Source: [Actinomadura] parvosata subsp. kistnae
Lineage (GTDB): Bacteria > Actinomycetota > Actinomycetes > Streptosporangiales > Streptosporangiaceae
Direction: 5' to 3'
DNA: 64,000 nt
Assembly: GCF_900323885.1 (NCBI RefSeq)
Contig: NZ_OOHJ01000018.1
Span: forward strand, 2,467,001-2,531,000
Position 1 is the first letter of the stretch. Every line of letters begins with the position of its first letter. Below the pieces are notes generated by a model. That model was not told where the DNA came from, made no database searches, and worked only from the letters and a program-made list of their open reading frames with translations. Shown one piece after another: positions 7,932-15,907 of the stretch. A program made the position numbers and the translations under genes.

Positions 7932-8684
7932 GTGTGGAGGGTGACCCGCCACATCGAGTTCGTCAACCTCTGTAACTTCCGCGACGTTGGGGGATATGCC
8001 GCCAAGGACGGCCGTACCGTCAGGTGGCGGCGGCTCTACCGGGCCGACTCACTGGGCTGGCTGGCCGGCGAGGACCTGGCGGCCTTCCGCGCGCTGCGCG
8101 TGCGCAGCATCATCGACCTGCGGCACCCGTACGAGGTCGAGAAGGCCGGACGGGCCCCAGAGACCGAGGGCCAGCTCTACCAGAACCTGCCCATCGAAGG
8201 CCGCCCCTGGGACGTCGCCGCCTTCAGCGAGGAGCTCGGCGTGGCCCGCTACCTGGCCGACCGCTACCTGGAGGTCACCGAGGACGGCGTCGGCAACCTC
8301 AAGACCGCCCTGGAGACGATCGCGCGGGCCGACAACGCGCCCGTGGTCGTGCACTGCGCGGCGGGCAAGGACCGTACGGGGGTGCTGACCGCGCTGGTGC
8401 TGTCGCTGGCGGGGGTGGGCGAGGACGACATCGTGGCGGACTACGCGCTCACAGGGCTGGCCACCGAGCGGTTCGTCGCCGACTGGACCAGGAGGCACCC
8501 CGACGCGGCGCTGTGGCCCGGCTTCGGGCTGGCACCGGCCGAGGCCATGCGGCTCTTCCTCACCGACCTCGCGGCCCGGCACGGCTCGGTGGAGCGCTAC
8601 GTCACGCACGTGGTCGGGCTCGCGCCGGATGCCGTCTCCGAACTTCGCGGACATTTGCTGACTGATCAGATGCAGGAAGGGTAG
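7932..8684 (+). CDS. Tyrosine-protein phosphatase (DSP/Y-phosphatase3 type)
   Basis: 250 residues. The catalytic P-loop HCAAGKDRTG carries the nucleophilic Cys and the phosphate-binding Arg, matching the HCxxGxxR signature of Tyr phosphatases. The N-terminal NLCNFRDVGGY and LYRADSL motifs are typical of the bacterial Y-phosphatase3 family (MptpB-like), which act on phosphotyrosine and, in some members, phosphoinositides. No signal peptide is seen. The GTG at 7932 begins 1 bp after the SURF1 stop, so the two are probably co-transcribed; a GTG at 7941 behind GGAGG is an alternative start. Confidence 0.88.
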   Translation: MWRVTRHIEFVNLCNFRDVGGYAAKDGRTVRWRRLYRADSLGWLAGEDLAAFRALRVRSIIDLRHPYEVEKAGRAPETEGQLYQNLPIEGRPWDVAAFSEELGVARYLADRYLEVTEDGVGNLKTALETIARADNAPVVVHCAAGKDRTGVLTALVLSLAGVGEDDIVADYALTGLATERFVADWTRRHPDAALWPGFGLAPAEAMRLFLTDLAARHGSVERYVTHVVGLAPDAVSELRGHLLTDQMQEG

Positions 8685-8803
8685 TGGGGCGACGGACCCG
8701 TCCCTGCGCGAGGCGGGTTCGCCACTCCCGGGATCGCCAGCCATCCCCCTCCCGGCGGTCCCGGGTCAAAATCCTTTCGGATACCCAACGGATACGTCGC
8801 AGC

Positions 8804-8833
8804 TTGTTCGACGTTATCCCGCCGTCGTACGGT
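8804..8833 (+). promoter_or_regulatory. Predicted leaderless promoter of the amidohydrolase gene
   Basis: TTGTTC (8804-8809) and TACGGT (8828-8833) are spaced by 18 bp, and the GTG start follows 7 bp after the -10 hexamer. There is no ribosome-binding site. Confidence 0.5.
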
Positions 8834-8840
8834 TACCTGC

Positions 8841-10037
8841 GTGACTACGCCGCTGCTCCCCGACCCTGACCCCAGGCGGCGCGACTACGTGATCATCTCA
8901 GCCGACGATCACCTGATCGAGCCTCCCGACCTGTTCGAGGACCGCCTGCCGGAGAAATACGCCGAGCTCGCGCCGAAGGTAGTGGAGACGGAGGCGGGTC
9001 ACCAGGTCTGGCGCTACAACGGCGCCACCTACCCGTGCGCCGGCATCGACGTGGGCGCGGGGCTGCCCCGCGAGCAGCGCACGCTCGACCCGATCCGCTT
9101 CGAGCACATGCGCCCCGGCTGCCACGACATCGAGGCCCGCATTCAGGACATGGACGTCGCCGGCATCTGGGCCGCGCTCTGCTTCCCGGGCATGCTCGCC
9201 GGGCAGGCCGGCATGCCGTTCGCCAGGACCCGCGACCAGGAGCTCGGCCTGGCCCTGGTCAAGGCGTGGAACGACTGGCACATCGACGTCTGGGCGGGCA
9301 CCTACCCCGAGCGCATCATCGGCCTGCAGCTCCCGTGGCTGCCCGACCCCGACGTGGCGGCCAAGGAGATCCGCGCCAACGCCGCCAGGGGTTTCAAGGC
9401 GGTCGTCTTCCCCGAGTTCCCCACCCGGCTGCGGCTGCCCTCGATCCACACCGGCCACTGGGACCCGTTCTTCGCCGCCTGCGAGGAGACCGGCACCGTC
9501 GTGTGCCTGCACACCGGCGACTCGTCTTGGTCGCCCGTGCCGTCGCCCGACACGCCCATCGAGGCGATCACCACGCTGATGCCGACCAGCGCCATGTTCG
9601 CCTGCGCCGACTGGCTGTGGTCGGGCGTGCCGCTGCGCTTCCCGTCGCTGCGCATCCTCATCGTCGAGGGCGGCGTGGGCTGGCTGCCGATGCTGGCCGA
9701 GCGCGCCGACTACGCCCTCGACCACCCGGTGGCGGGCGAGGCGTCGTGGGAGGGCGGCATCAAGCCCAGCGAGGTGCTGCGCCGCAACTTCTTCTTCGGC
9801 ACGCTCGACGACCACGCCCTGTCGGGCGTGCGGCTCGCGGTCGGCCTCGACCACGTGCTCCAGGAGAGCGGCTACCCGCACTCCGACTCGACCTGGCCCG
9901 ACACGCAGAAGTCGGTGGCCCGCAACCTCGGCACCCTGCCGCCCGCCGACATCGCGAGGGTCGCCTACGGCAACGCCGCCCGGCTGTTCGGGCACCCGCT
10001 GCCCTCGCGGGCCTGGCTGCGGATGGAGGAGATCTAG
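8841..10037 (+). CDS. Amidohydrolase family 2 (ACMSD-like) metal-dependent hydrolase
   Basis: 398 residues. The fold is the ACMSD/amidohydrolase-2 type: the N-terminal SADDHLIEPPDLF replaces the family's metal-binding DxHxxE motif, later segments include IQDMDVAGIWAALCFP, a His in VCLHTGDSSW, and a C-terminal DHVLQESGYPHSDSTWP motif bearing the active-site Asp. The closest relatives by feel are actinobacterial amidohydrolases near steroid or aromatic degradation genes, but the neighbours here do not support a pathway. The GTG start follows a leaderless-type promoter. The last codons and TAG stop form the first unit of a 14-bp tandem array. Confidence 0.85.
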   Translation: MTTPLLPDPDPRRRDYVIISADDHLIEPPDLFEDRLPEKYAELAPKVVETEAGHQVWRYNGATYPCAGIDVGAGLPREQRTLDPIRFEHMRPGCHDIEARIQDMDVAGIWAALCFPGMLAGQAGMPFARTRDQELGLALVKAWNDWHIDVWAGTYPERIIGLQLPWLPDPDVAAKEIRANAARGFKAVVFPEFPTRLRLPSIHTGHWDPFFAACEETGTVVCLHTGDSSWSPVPSPDTPIEAITTLMPTSAMFACADWLWSGVPLRFPSLRILIVEGGVGWLPMLAERADYALDHPVAGEASWEGGIKPSEVLRRNFFFGTLDDHALSGVRLAVGLDHVLQESGYPHSDSTWPDTQKSVARNLGTLPPADIARVAYGNAARLFGHPLPSRAWLRMEEI

Positions 10038-10124
10038 CGGCGGAGATCTCGCCGCGCAGACCTGGCCGCGCAGACCTGGCCGCGCAGACCTGGCCGCGGA
10101 GACCTGGCTGCGGAGATCAGCCCT
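10027..10124. repeat. 14-bp tandem array linking two convergent stop codons
   Basis: Seven 14-bp units run from 10027 to 10124. Three central units are identical (CGCAGACCTGGCCG at 10055, 10069 and 10083); flanking units are variants such as CGGAGATCTCGCCG and CGGAGACCTGGCTG. The first unit holds the TAG stop of the + strand amidohydrolase (10035-10037); the last holds the TCA (10117-10119) that is the minus-strand stop of the YkvA gene. The array therefore fills the whole space between the genes and reuses coding sequence at both ends. Confidence 0.85.
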
Positions 10125-10464
10125 CTTCCAGCCGTGCCTGGATCACGTGGCGCTCGTGCTCGACGTAGCGGCCGCTCTCGCCGAGCAGCGAGGCCATCAG
10201 CCACAGGAACACGCCGAAGTCGTCGGCGACGCCGACCAGCATGAGGAAGTCGGGAATGACGTCGATCGGGGAGATGAGGTAGACCACGCCGAGGCCGAGC
10301 ATGGCGAGCTTGCCCTTGCCCATCCCGGCGTACTGGCCGCGCAGGACCGCGCTCACCATCCGGGGGATCGCCCTGAGCCTGGTCGTCAGTTTGGGCGACC
10401 CGGGCCTGGTCACCTCGCGGTAGGTGCGCCACGCCGCCGCCGCCCGTGCTGCCTTCGCCATCAT
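10117..10464 (-). CDS. YkvA/DUF1232 family membrane protein
   Basis: 115 residues. The DUF1232 core LGVVYLISPIDVIPDFLMLVGVADD (about 58-82) is well conserved and includes the two hydrophobic segments around the PIDxIPD motif. Members are small membrane-associated proteins of unknown function, sometimes near cell-envelope genes. The N-terminus is basic and Ala-rich. It is convergent with the amidohydrolase across the 14-bp repeat array. Confidence 0.85.
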   Translation of the reverse strand: MMAKAARAAAAWRTYREVTRPGSPKLTTRLRAIPRMVSAVLRGQYAGMGKGKLAMLGLGVVYLISPIDVIPDFLMLVGVADDFGVFLWLMASLLGESGRYVEHERHVIQARLEEG

Positions 10465-10528
10465 GTCGATCCCCCTACCCCCGGCTTTTCACGACATAAC
10501 GCGTCGCCGGGGGTACGAGTTCCCTACG

Positions 10529-11947
10529 TCACGGCATGGCCAGGTGCTCGAACGGCCTGACCTGCTCGATCTGCGCCGCCACCCGTACGAGAAGATCCTC
10601 GCGGCCGGGCGCGGCGACGAGCTGCACGCCCACCGGCAGGCCCGCCGCCGTGCGGTGCAGCGGCAGGGAGACGGCCGGCTGGCCGGTCGCGTTGACCGGC
10701 GAGGTGAAGGCGACCGCGTGCGCGGTGCGGCCGAAGGCGACGCTGAGGTCGTCGGGCGGGATCCAGCCCAGCGGGAACGGCGCCACGCCCAGCGACGGCA
10801 TCAGCAGCAGGTCGTTCCCCTCGGCCCACCAGGCGGCCATGCGGCGGCGGAAGCCGTCCACCCACTGCACCGACCGCAGGTGGTCGGGGGCGCTGCGCCC
10901 GCGCCCCGCCCGCACCATGGCGGCGTTGCGCGGCTCCAGCTCCTCCAGGTCCACCGGCTTGCCGCGCAGCTCGCCCAGCGCCGCGACGTACGCGGCCAGG
11001 TTGTCGGCCACGATCGCGCCGAAGTGGGTGGGGAAGTCCGGCTCGGCCAGGGCGCGCGGCCCGCCGGGGGTCACGTCATGGCCGAGCGACTCCAGCAGCG
11101 CGGCGGCGCCGGTCACAGCCTCGGCCGGCTCGGGCGCCTCCGGCACGTCGCCCCGGGGGTGCTCGGTCAGGAAGCCGATGCGCAGCCGGCCCGGATCCCG
11201 GCCCACCTCGTCGGCGAGCCTGCCGGGCAGGGCGGGAGCGCCGTACGGGTCGCCCGGGTGCGTGCCCGCCACGACGTCGAGCGCCGCCGCCGTGTCCCGC
11301 ACGCTCCTCGTCACGAACCCCGGGCACGAGAACCCGCTCCACCCCTCGCCCAGCGCGGGCCCGAGGCTCACCCGGCCGCGCGTCGGCTTCAGCCCCACCA
11401 GGCCGCACAGGGACGCCGGGATCCGGATCGACCCGCCGCCGTCGCTCGCCGTGGCCAGCGCGACCATGCCCGCCGCCACCGCCGCCGCCGAGCCGCCGCT
11501 GGAGCCGCCCGGCGAGTACGCCGGATCGTAGGGGTTCCGCGTCGGGCCGAACGCCGCCGGCTCCGTGCTGATCGTGCTGCCGAACTCGGGCGTGTTCGTC
11601 CGCCCGAGCAGCACGAACCCGGCCGCGCGCAGCCGCACCACGCCGTACGCGTCCTCGACGTCCAGCAGCCCGTCGCGGACTGCCGAGCCCGCGCTGTACG
11701 GCTCGGCCGCCTCCCGCCAGCCCAGGTCCTTGAGCAGGATCGGCACCCCGCGGAAGGGCGCGTCCGCCGGGATCGTGTCGATCTCGGCCAGGGCGCGCTC
11801 GAAGCGGCGGTGGATGACGGCGTTCAGCTCGCCGTCGGCGGCCTCGATGCGGGCGATCGCGGCCTCGGCCAGCTCGCGGGCCGACACCTGGCCGTCCCTG
11901 ATCGCCTCGGCCTGGCCGACGGCGTCCAGCCGCAGGATCTCGCGCAT
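10529..11947 (-). CDS. Amidase signature family enzyme
   Basis: 472 residues, the usual size. The Ser-cisSer-Lys catalytic triad is visible: Lys in VPILLKDLG (about residue 73), the cis-Ser and nucleophile region in YSPGGSSGGSAAAVAAG, followed by GGSIRIPASLCGLVGLKPTRGRVS. Amidase signature enzymes hydrolyse amides such as aryl or acyl amides or Glu-tRNA mischarging intermediates; the GatA partner subunits are absent, so a free-standing amidase is likely. It starts 4 bp after the stop of the LLM oxidoreductase gene, so both are in one transcript downstream of a TetR gene. Confidence 0.88.
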   Translation of the reverse strand: MREILRLDAVGQAEAIRDGQVSARELAEAAIARIEAADGELNAVIHRRFERALAEIDTIPADAPFRGVPILLKDLGWREAAEPYSAGSAVRDGLLDVEDAYGVVRLRAAGFVLLGRTNTPEFGSTISTEPAAFGPTRNPYDPAYSPGGSSGGSAAAVAAGMVALATASDGGGSIRIPASLCGLVGLKPTRGRVSLGPALGEGWSGFSCPGFVTRSVRDTAAALDVVAGTHPGDPYGAPALPGRLADEVGRDPGRLRIGFLTEHPRGDVPEAPEPAEAVTGAAALLESLGHDVTPGGPRALAEPDFPTHFGAIVADNLAAYVAALGELRGKPVDLEELEPRNAAMVRAGRGRSAPDHLRSVQWVDGFRRRMAAWWAEGNDLLLMPSLGVAPFPLGWIPPDDLSVAFGRTAHAVAFTSPVNATGQPAVSLPLHRTAAGLPVGVQLVAAPGREDLLVRVAAQIEQVRPFEHLAMP

Positions 11948-11951
11948 GGGG

Positions 11952-12905
11952 TCACCTCTCCGGAGCGAGCTCGCGTACCGCCTGGTCGATGGACAGGTCC
12001 CCGCCCGGGAGAGGGGCGAGCACCGGGGTGTCGAGCCCGTTGGCCATGTACTCCTTGATCCGGGCCCGGCAGGTGGCGGCGTCGCCGTGCACGATCAGGG
12101 CGTCCACCACCTCGTCGGGGATGGCCTTGAGCGCGGCCTGCCGGTCGCCGGCCGCCCACGCCTCGTGCATCGGGCGCAGCACCTCGCCCCGGCCCAGCCA
12201 GTCGTGGAAGGCCGCGTACACGGGGACGGTCAGATAGCTGGCCAGCATCCACCTGGCGGTCTGGCGGACGCGCTCGGTGTCCTCGTCCACGCAGACGAAC
12301 AGGCGGGCGATCAGCTCGGTGCCCTCGCCGATCTCGGCGCGCACCTGACGCACGTCGTCGGGCGAGAGCCAGTTCGTGATGGCGCCGTCGGCCTCCTTCG
12401 CCGCCAGCCGCAACATCCGGGGGCGCAGCGCCGCGAGCACGATCTTCGGGGGCGTCTTCGGGGCCCGCTCCAGCTTGAAGCCCTTGATCTCGAACGTCTC
12501 GTACGCCTCCGAGACCTTCTCCCCCGCCAGCGCCTTGCGCAGGAAGCGCAGCGTGTCGCGGGTACGCGCGTACGGCTTGTCGAACGTGCCGGCGTTCCAC
12601 CGCTCGACGATGGCCGGCGAGGAGGCGCCGATGCCCAGCACGAACCGCCCCGGCGCCAGGTCGGCCAGCGTGGCCGCGGACATGGCCAGCAGCCCGGGGC
12701 CGCGCGTCGAGACGGGCACGATGGCGCTGCCCAGCCTGGCCTCCGGCGCCCACTGCGAGGCCATGGCCAGCGGCGTGAACCCGTCGACCCCGTTCACCTC
12801 GGCCGACCACAGGTCGGTGTAGCCGAGCGCGGGCAGCTCCGCGATGAGGTCCTGCGACTTGGCCAGCGAGCGGTCGTAGAAGGGAATGGTCATGCCCCAG
12901 TTCAT
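11952..12905 (-). CDS. LLM-class F420-dependent oxidoreductase
   Basis: About 317 residues. It has the luciferase-like monooxygenase TIM-barrel pattern with RLGSAIVPVSTRGPGLLAMSAATLADLAPGRFVLGIGASS, close to F420-dependent enzymes of actinomycetes. The start is the ATG at 12905, set by a GGAGG ribosome-binding site 7 bp upstream; the open frame runs further but would enter the operator. It probably uses F420 or FMN to oxidise or reduce a small substrate. It lies between its presumed regulator (TetR, 12962-13639) and the amidase, which may act on the same compound. Confidence 0.85.
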   Translation of the reverse strand: MNWGMTIPFYDRSLAKSQDLIAELPALGYTDLWSAEVNGVDGFTPLAMASQWAPEARLGSAIVPVSTRGPGLLAMSAATLADLAPGRFVLGIGASSPAIVERWNAGTFDKPYARTRDTLRFLRKALAGEKVSEAYETFEIKGFKLERAPKTPPKIVLAALRPRMLRLAAKEADGAITNWLSPDDVRQVRAEIGEGTELIARLFVCVDEDTERVRQTARWMLASYLTVPVYAAFHDWLGRGEVLRPMHEAWAAGDRQAALKAIPDEVVDALIVHGDAATCRARIKEYMANGLDTPVLAPLPGGDLSIDQAVRELAPER

Positions 12906-12936
12906 GCACGGCCTCCAGATCGTCGGGTAGGCCGAC

Positions 12937-12956
12937 CATACCAACCGCTCGGTATG
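12937..12956. promoter_or_regulatory. Probable TetR operator upstream of the LLM oxidoreductase
   Basis: The 20-bp pseudo-palindrome CATACCAACCGCTCGGTATG has perfect 6-bp outer arms and 8 of 10 half-site matches. On the other strand it contains ACCGAGCGGT, a layout like operators of actinobacterial TetR proteins that control lipid or xenobiotic catabolism. It lies 31 bp before the LLM start and directly after the TetR gene. Confidence 0.6.
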
Positions 12957-12961
12957 TACCC

Positions 12962-13639
12962 CTAGGCCCGCAGCTCGTGGACCGCCGCGATGAAGTCCTT
13001 CGTGATGCCGCGCAGCCCCGGCAGGTGCGACAGCCCCACGAGCCGGTCCACCAGCGGCACCGTGACCTCGATCAGCCGGTACGTGCGGGCGCACCCCGGC
13101 GAGGTGTCGTGCACCCAGAACAGCACCATGCCCATGGACAGCAGCCACAGCAGCTCGGGCAGCTCCTCGCGCAGCTCGGCGTTCATCCGGTCGCGCGAGC
13201 CCTCGACGACCTCCCGGTAGATGGCGATCGACGCCTCACGCGCCGGCGAGGACTGCTTGCTGAACGGGCTCAGCGGATTGGTGGGCTCGGCCGCGTGCTT
13301 GAAGAACTTCACGGCGAACTCGTGGTACGGCTCGGACACGCGCACCCATTCGCGCAACACCCCGCTCAGCCGGCCGGCGAACGACTGCTCCGTGGCGAGG
13401 AACTCCCGGCAGGCCGCCTCGTGCTCGGCCTGGGCGCGGTCGTAGTACGCCTGGATCAACGCCTCTTTGCTGTCGAAGTAGTAGTAGGCGTTGCCCACGG
13501 ACACCCCGGCCTCGGCGGCGATGGCCCGCATCGTGGTCGCGTCGAAGCCGCGCTCCCTGAACAGTCGCAAGGCCGTCTCGACGATGACCTCTCGGGTGCT
13601 CTCCGATCCTCGGTTTCGGGCTTCGGACACGTTCGTCAC
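12962..13639 (-). CDS. TetR/AcrR family transcriptional regulator
   Basis: 225 residues. The DNA-binding domain (about 14-62) has VIVETALRLFRERGFDATTMRAIA and AGVSVGNAYYYFDSKEALIQ. The C-terminal domain resembles regulators that sense acyl or aromatic compounds, without a certain ligand. GTG start at 13639. The 20-bp palindrome 5 bp after its stop, before the LLM oxidoreductase and amidase genes, is its likely target, so it probably represses that pair. Confidence 0.9.
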   Translation of the reverse strand: MTNVSEARNRGSESTREVIVETALRLFRERGFDATTMRAIAAEAGVSVGNAYYYFDSKEALIQAYYDRAQAEHEAACREFLATEQSFAGRLSGVLREWVRVSEPYHEFAVKFFKHAAEPTNPLSPFSKQSSPAREASIAIYREVVEGSRDRMNAELREELPELLWLLSMGMVLFWVHDTSPGCARTYRLIEVTVPLVDRLVGLSHLPGLRGITKDFIAAVHELRA

Positions 13640-13786
13640 TTTACGTCGTCGAGCGAGGTTAGGTCATGGAGCCGCACGGTGATCACCGCCACAAGGCAAA
13701 GTCGCGCTCGCGACACGAGTTATCTCCTGTGAATGGTGGGATTGTCGTTTCAGGCGGAAGGGCTAAATCCGCGAAAAGGCATCGAC

Positions 13787-14758
13787 ATGTGGATACGTGG
13801 AACAGTGCGGCTGATCATCCTCGCACTCCTCGGCATTGAGATCACCATAATCGCGTTGGCCTCGGCCGCCTCCGCCGCCACCCACCCCGAAGGGTCGCCG
13901 GCACAGGACGGCCTGTACGAGGTCCTGCCCATGCACGTGCCCGGCCCCTCCGCGGCCGAGCTGCTGTCCGGCGCGTACGACATGGGGCCGCACCCGTGGG
14001 CGTACGAGGAGCTCATGCTCATGGAGATGGGCGAGTGGCCCGCGGTCGACCCGCAGTGGCCGCTGGTCGCCGTCGAGCGCGCGCAGGTGGTGCGCGAGCG
14101 CAGGGCCGACGACGCCGCCGCGAAGGCCGAGCAGGCCGCGCGGGCCAGGCGGGCCGCCGAGGCCGCGGAGGTCGCCGAGTCCGCCGAGGCCGCGCCGACG
14201 GAGTCGCGGGCAGAGTCGGGGGCAGGGTCGCGGGAAGCCGCCACGAAGGCGCTGAAGCGCCCCGTACGCACGGGGGTGGCCCAGATGCCACACCTGCGCC
14301 CCCGCGTCGCTCACACGCGCGCTCAGGTCGATCTGGCGCGGGCCCTGCCGAGGAAGGCCGCCTTCCGCATGTCCCACGCGACCGCCAACGGCTGGCTGAA
14401 GAGCGCGGGCCTGCGGACGCGCTCCAGCGGCAACTGCGCCAGCAAGCACATGCACCACTGCACGTCGCTGGACCGGGTGCGCACCGGCACGATCGCCAGG
14501 GCGATCGAGCTGAAGCAGGAGAGCGGCTGCCCGATCATGGTGACCGGCGGCACCGAGCGGGGCCACGCGCCCGGCCACTTCAGCCACGGGAACGGCTACA
14601 AGCTCGACATCTCCCACAACGCCTGCATCGACCGGCACATCACGAAACATCACGACAAGGCCGGGGTACGCAGCGACGGCGCCACGATCTACAAATCAAA
14701 GAAGTCCGGCACGACGTTCTTCGACGAGAGCGACCACTGGGACATCCTCTTCCGGTGA
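13787..14758 (+). CDS. Secreted protein with M15-like (D-Ala-D-Ala carboxypeptidase-type) C-terminal domain
   Basis: About 323 residues from the ATG at 13787, which has an AAAAGG ribosome-binding site. A signal peptide is clear: MWIRGTVR, a hydrophobic stretch to about residue 24, and an ASAAS-ATH cleavage region. Residues 100-160 are an Ala/Glu/Arg-rich, probably helical linker. The C-terminal 120 residues hold SHGNGYKLDI, matching the Hx6D zinc motif of M15/hedgehog-type peptidases, and a final DESDHWDILF segment that could give the last His ligand. It may act on cell-wall peptides outside the membrane. Two Cys pairs suggest disulfides. It is convergent with asd. Confidence 0.7.
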   Translation: MWIRGTVRLIILALLGIEITIIALASAASAATHPEGSPAQDGLYEVLPMHVPGPSAAELLSGAYDMGPHPWAYEELMLMEMGEWPAVDPQWPLVAVERAQVVRERRADDAAAKAEQAARARRAAEAAEVAESAEAAPTESRAESGAGSREAATKALKRPVRTGVAQMPHLRPRVAHTRAQVDLARALPRKAAFRMSHATANGWLKSAGLRTRSSGNCASKHMHHCTSLDRVRTGTIARAIELKQESGCPIMVTGGTERGHAPGHFSHGNGYKLDISHNACIDRHITKHHDKAGVRSDGATIYKSKKSGTTFFDESDHWDILFR

Positions 14759-14796
14759 CAGGGCCCGGCCAGAGGTACGGCCGGAGGTACGGCCAC

Positions 14797-14836
14797 AAAA
14801 AAGTGTGACGCCGCGCGGAACGCGCGACGCCACACC
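14797..14836 (-). terminator. Intrinsic terminator of the lysC-asd operon
   Basis: Read on the minus strand, a stem of about 15 bp (13 exact plus G-T pairs) with a 3-base loop is followed by six T. It lies 10 bp after the asd stop codon. Confidence 0.85.
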
Positions 14837-14845
14837 GGACAAGAC

Positions 14846-15907
14846 CTAGAACTCTGCCGCCACCAGCTCGGCGATCTCCGCCGCGTTGAGCGCCGCACCC
14901 TTGCGCAGGTTGTCACCGCACACGAACAGGTCGAGCGTGTTGGGGAAGTCGATCGCCTGGCGGACCCGGCCCACGTAGGTGGGGTCGTTGCCCACGACGT
15001 CGAGAGGCGTCGGCCAGACGCCGTTCTCCGGGTCGTCCATGAGGACCACCGTCGGCGCCGCCTCCAGGACGCGGTGCGCGTCGGCGACCGTGATCTCCCG
15101 CGCGAAACGGGCGTGCACGGCCAGCGAGTGCGTCGTGACCACCGGAACGCGCACGCAGGTCGCGGACACCTTCAGGTCGGGGATGCCGAGGATCTTGCGG
15201 GACTCGTTGCGGAGCTTCAGCTCCTCGGAGGCCCAGCCGTCGCCCTTGTTGGAGCCCGCCCACGGCACCACGTTGAACGCGATGGGCGCCGGGAACGGCG
15301 ACTCCTCGGGCAGCTTGTTGGCCAGCACCTTGCGCACGTCACCGGCGCTCTGACCGACCGAACGGTCGCCCGCCAGCGCCTCGACCTCGTCGTACAGCCG
15401 CGCGGAGCCCGCCACGCCGGCGCCGGAGACCGCCTGGTAGGAGGCGACGACCAGCTCGGTGAGGGTGTACTCGGCGTGCAGCGCCCCCATGGCCGCCATC
15501 ATCGACAGCGTCGTGCAGTTGGGGGTCGAGATGATGTTACGCGGGCGGTTGCGCGCGTCGAGCGGGTTGACCTCGGGCACCACCAGCGGCACGTCGGGGT
15601 CCATCCGGAACGTGCCGGACTTGTCGACGACGACCGCGCCGCGCCCGGCCGCGATCGGCACCCACTCGGCCGACACCTCGTCGGGCACGTCGAAGATGGC
15701 GATGTCGATGCCGTCGAACACCTCGGGCGCCAGGGCCCGCACGACGACGTCCTCGCCGCGCACCCGCAGCACCTTGCCCGCCGAGCGCGGGGAGGCGACG
15801 AGCCGGATCTCGCCCCAGATGTCCTCGCGCGACGACACGATGTCGCGCATGACGGTGCCGACGGCGCCGGTCGCGCCGATCAGTGCCAGATTGGGCCTCT
15901 TGCTCAT
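14846..15907 (-). CDS. asd: Aspartate-semialdehyde dehydrogenase
   Basis: 353 residues. NADPH-dependent reduction of aspartyl phosphate to aspartate semialdehyde, the shared step to lysine, diaminopimelate, threonine and methionine. The N-terminal GATGAVG dinucleotide motif (11-17) and the active-site Cys in STPNCTT are present, with the His in the later conserved region. The ATG overlaps the end of lysC by 4 bp (ATGA), showing translational coupling. A strong terminator follows. Confidence 0.97.
   Translation of the reverse strand: MSKRPNLALIGATGAVGTVMRDIVSSREDIWGEIRLVASPRSAGKVLRVRGEDVVVRALAPEVFDGIDIAIFDVPDEVSAEWVPIAAGRGAVVVDKSGTFRMDPDVPLVVPEVNPLDARNRPRNIISTPNCTTLSMMAAMGALHAEYTLTELVVASYQAVSGAGVAGSARLYDEVEALAGDRSVGQSAGDVRKVLANKLPEESPFPAPIAFNVVPWAGSNKGDGWASEELKLRNESRKILGIPDLKVSATCVRVPVVTTHSLAVHARFAREITVADAHRVLEAAPTVVLMDDPENGVWPTPLDVVGNDPTYVGRVRQAIDFPNTLDLFVCGDNLRKGAALNAAEIAELVAAEF

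Noticed and set aside
8684..8869. 61-codon open frame between the phosphatase and the amidohydrolase
   Set aside because: It overlaps the amidohydrolase start in another frame and has no domain or ribosome-binding site; the region holds the promoter instead.
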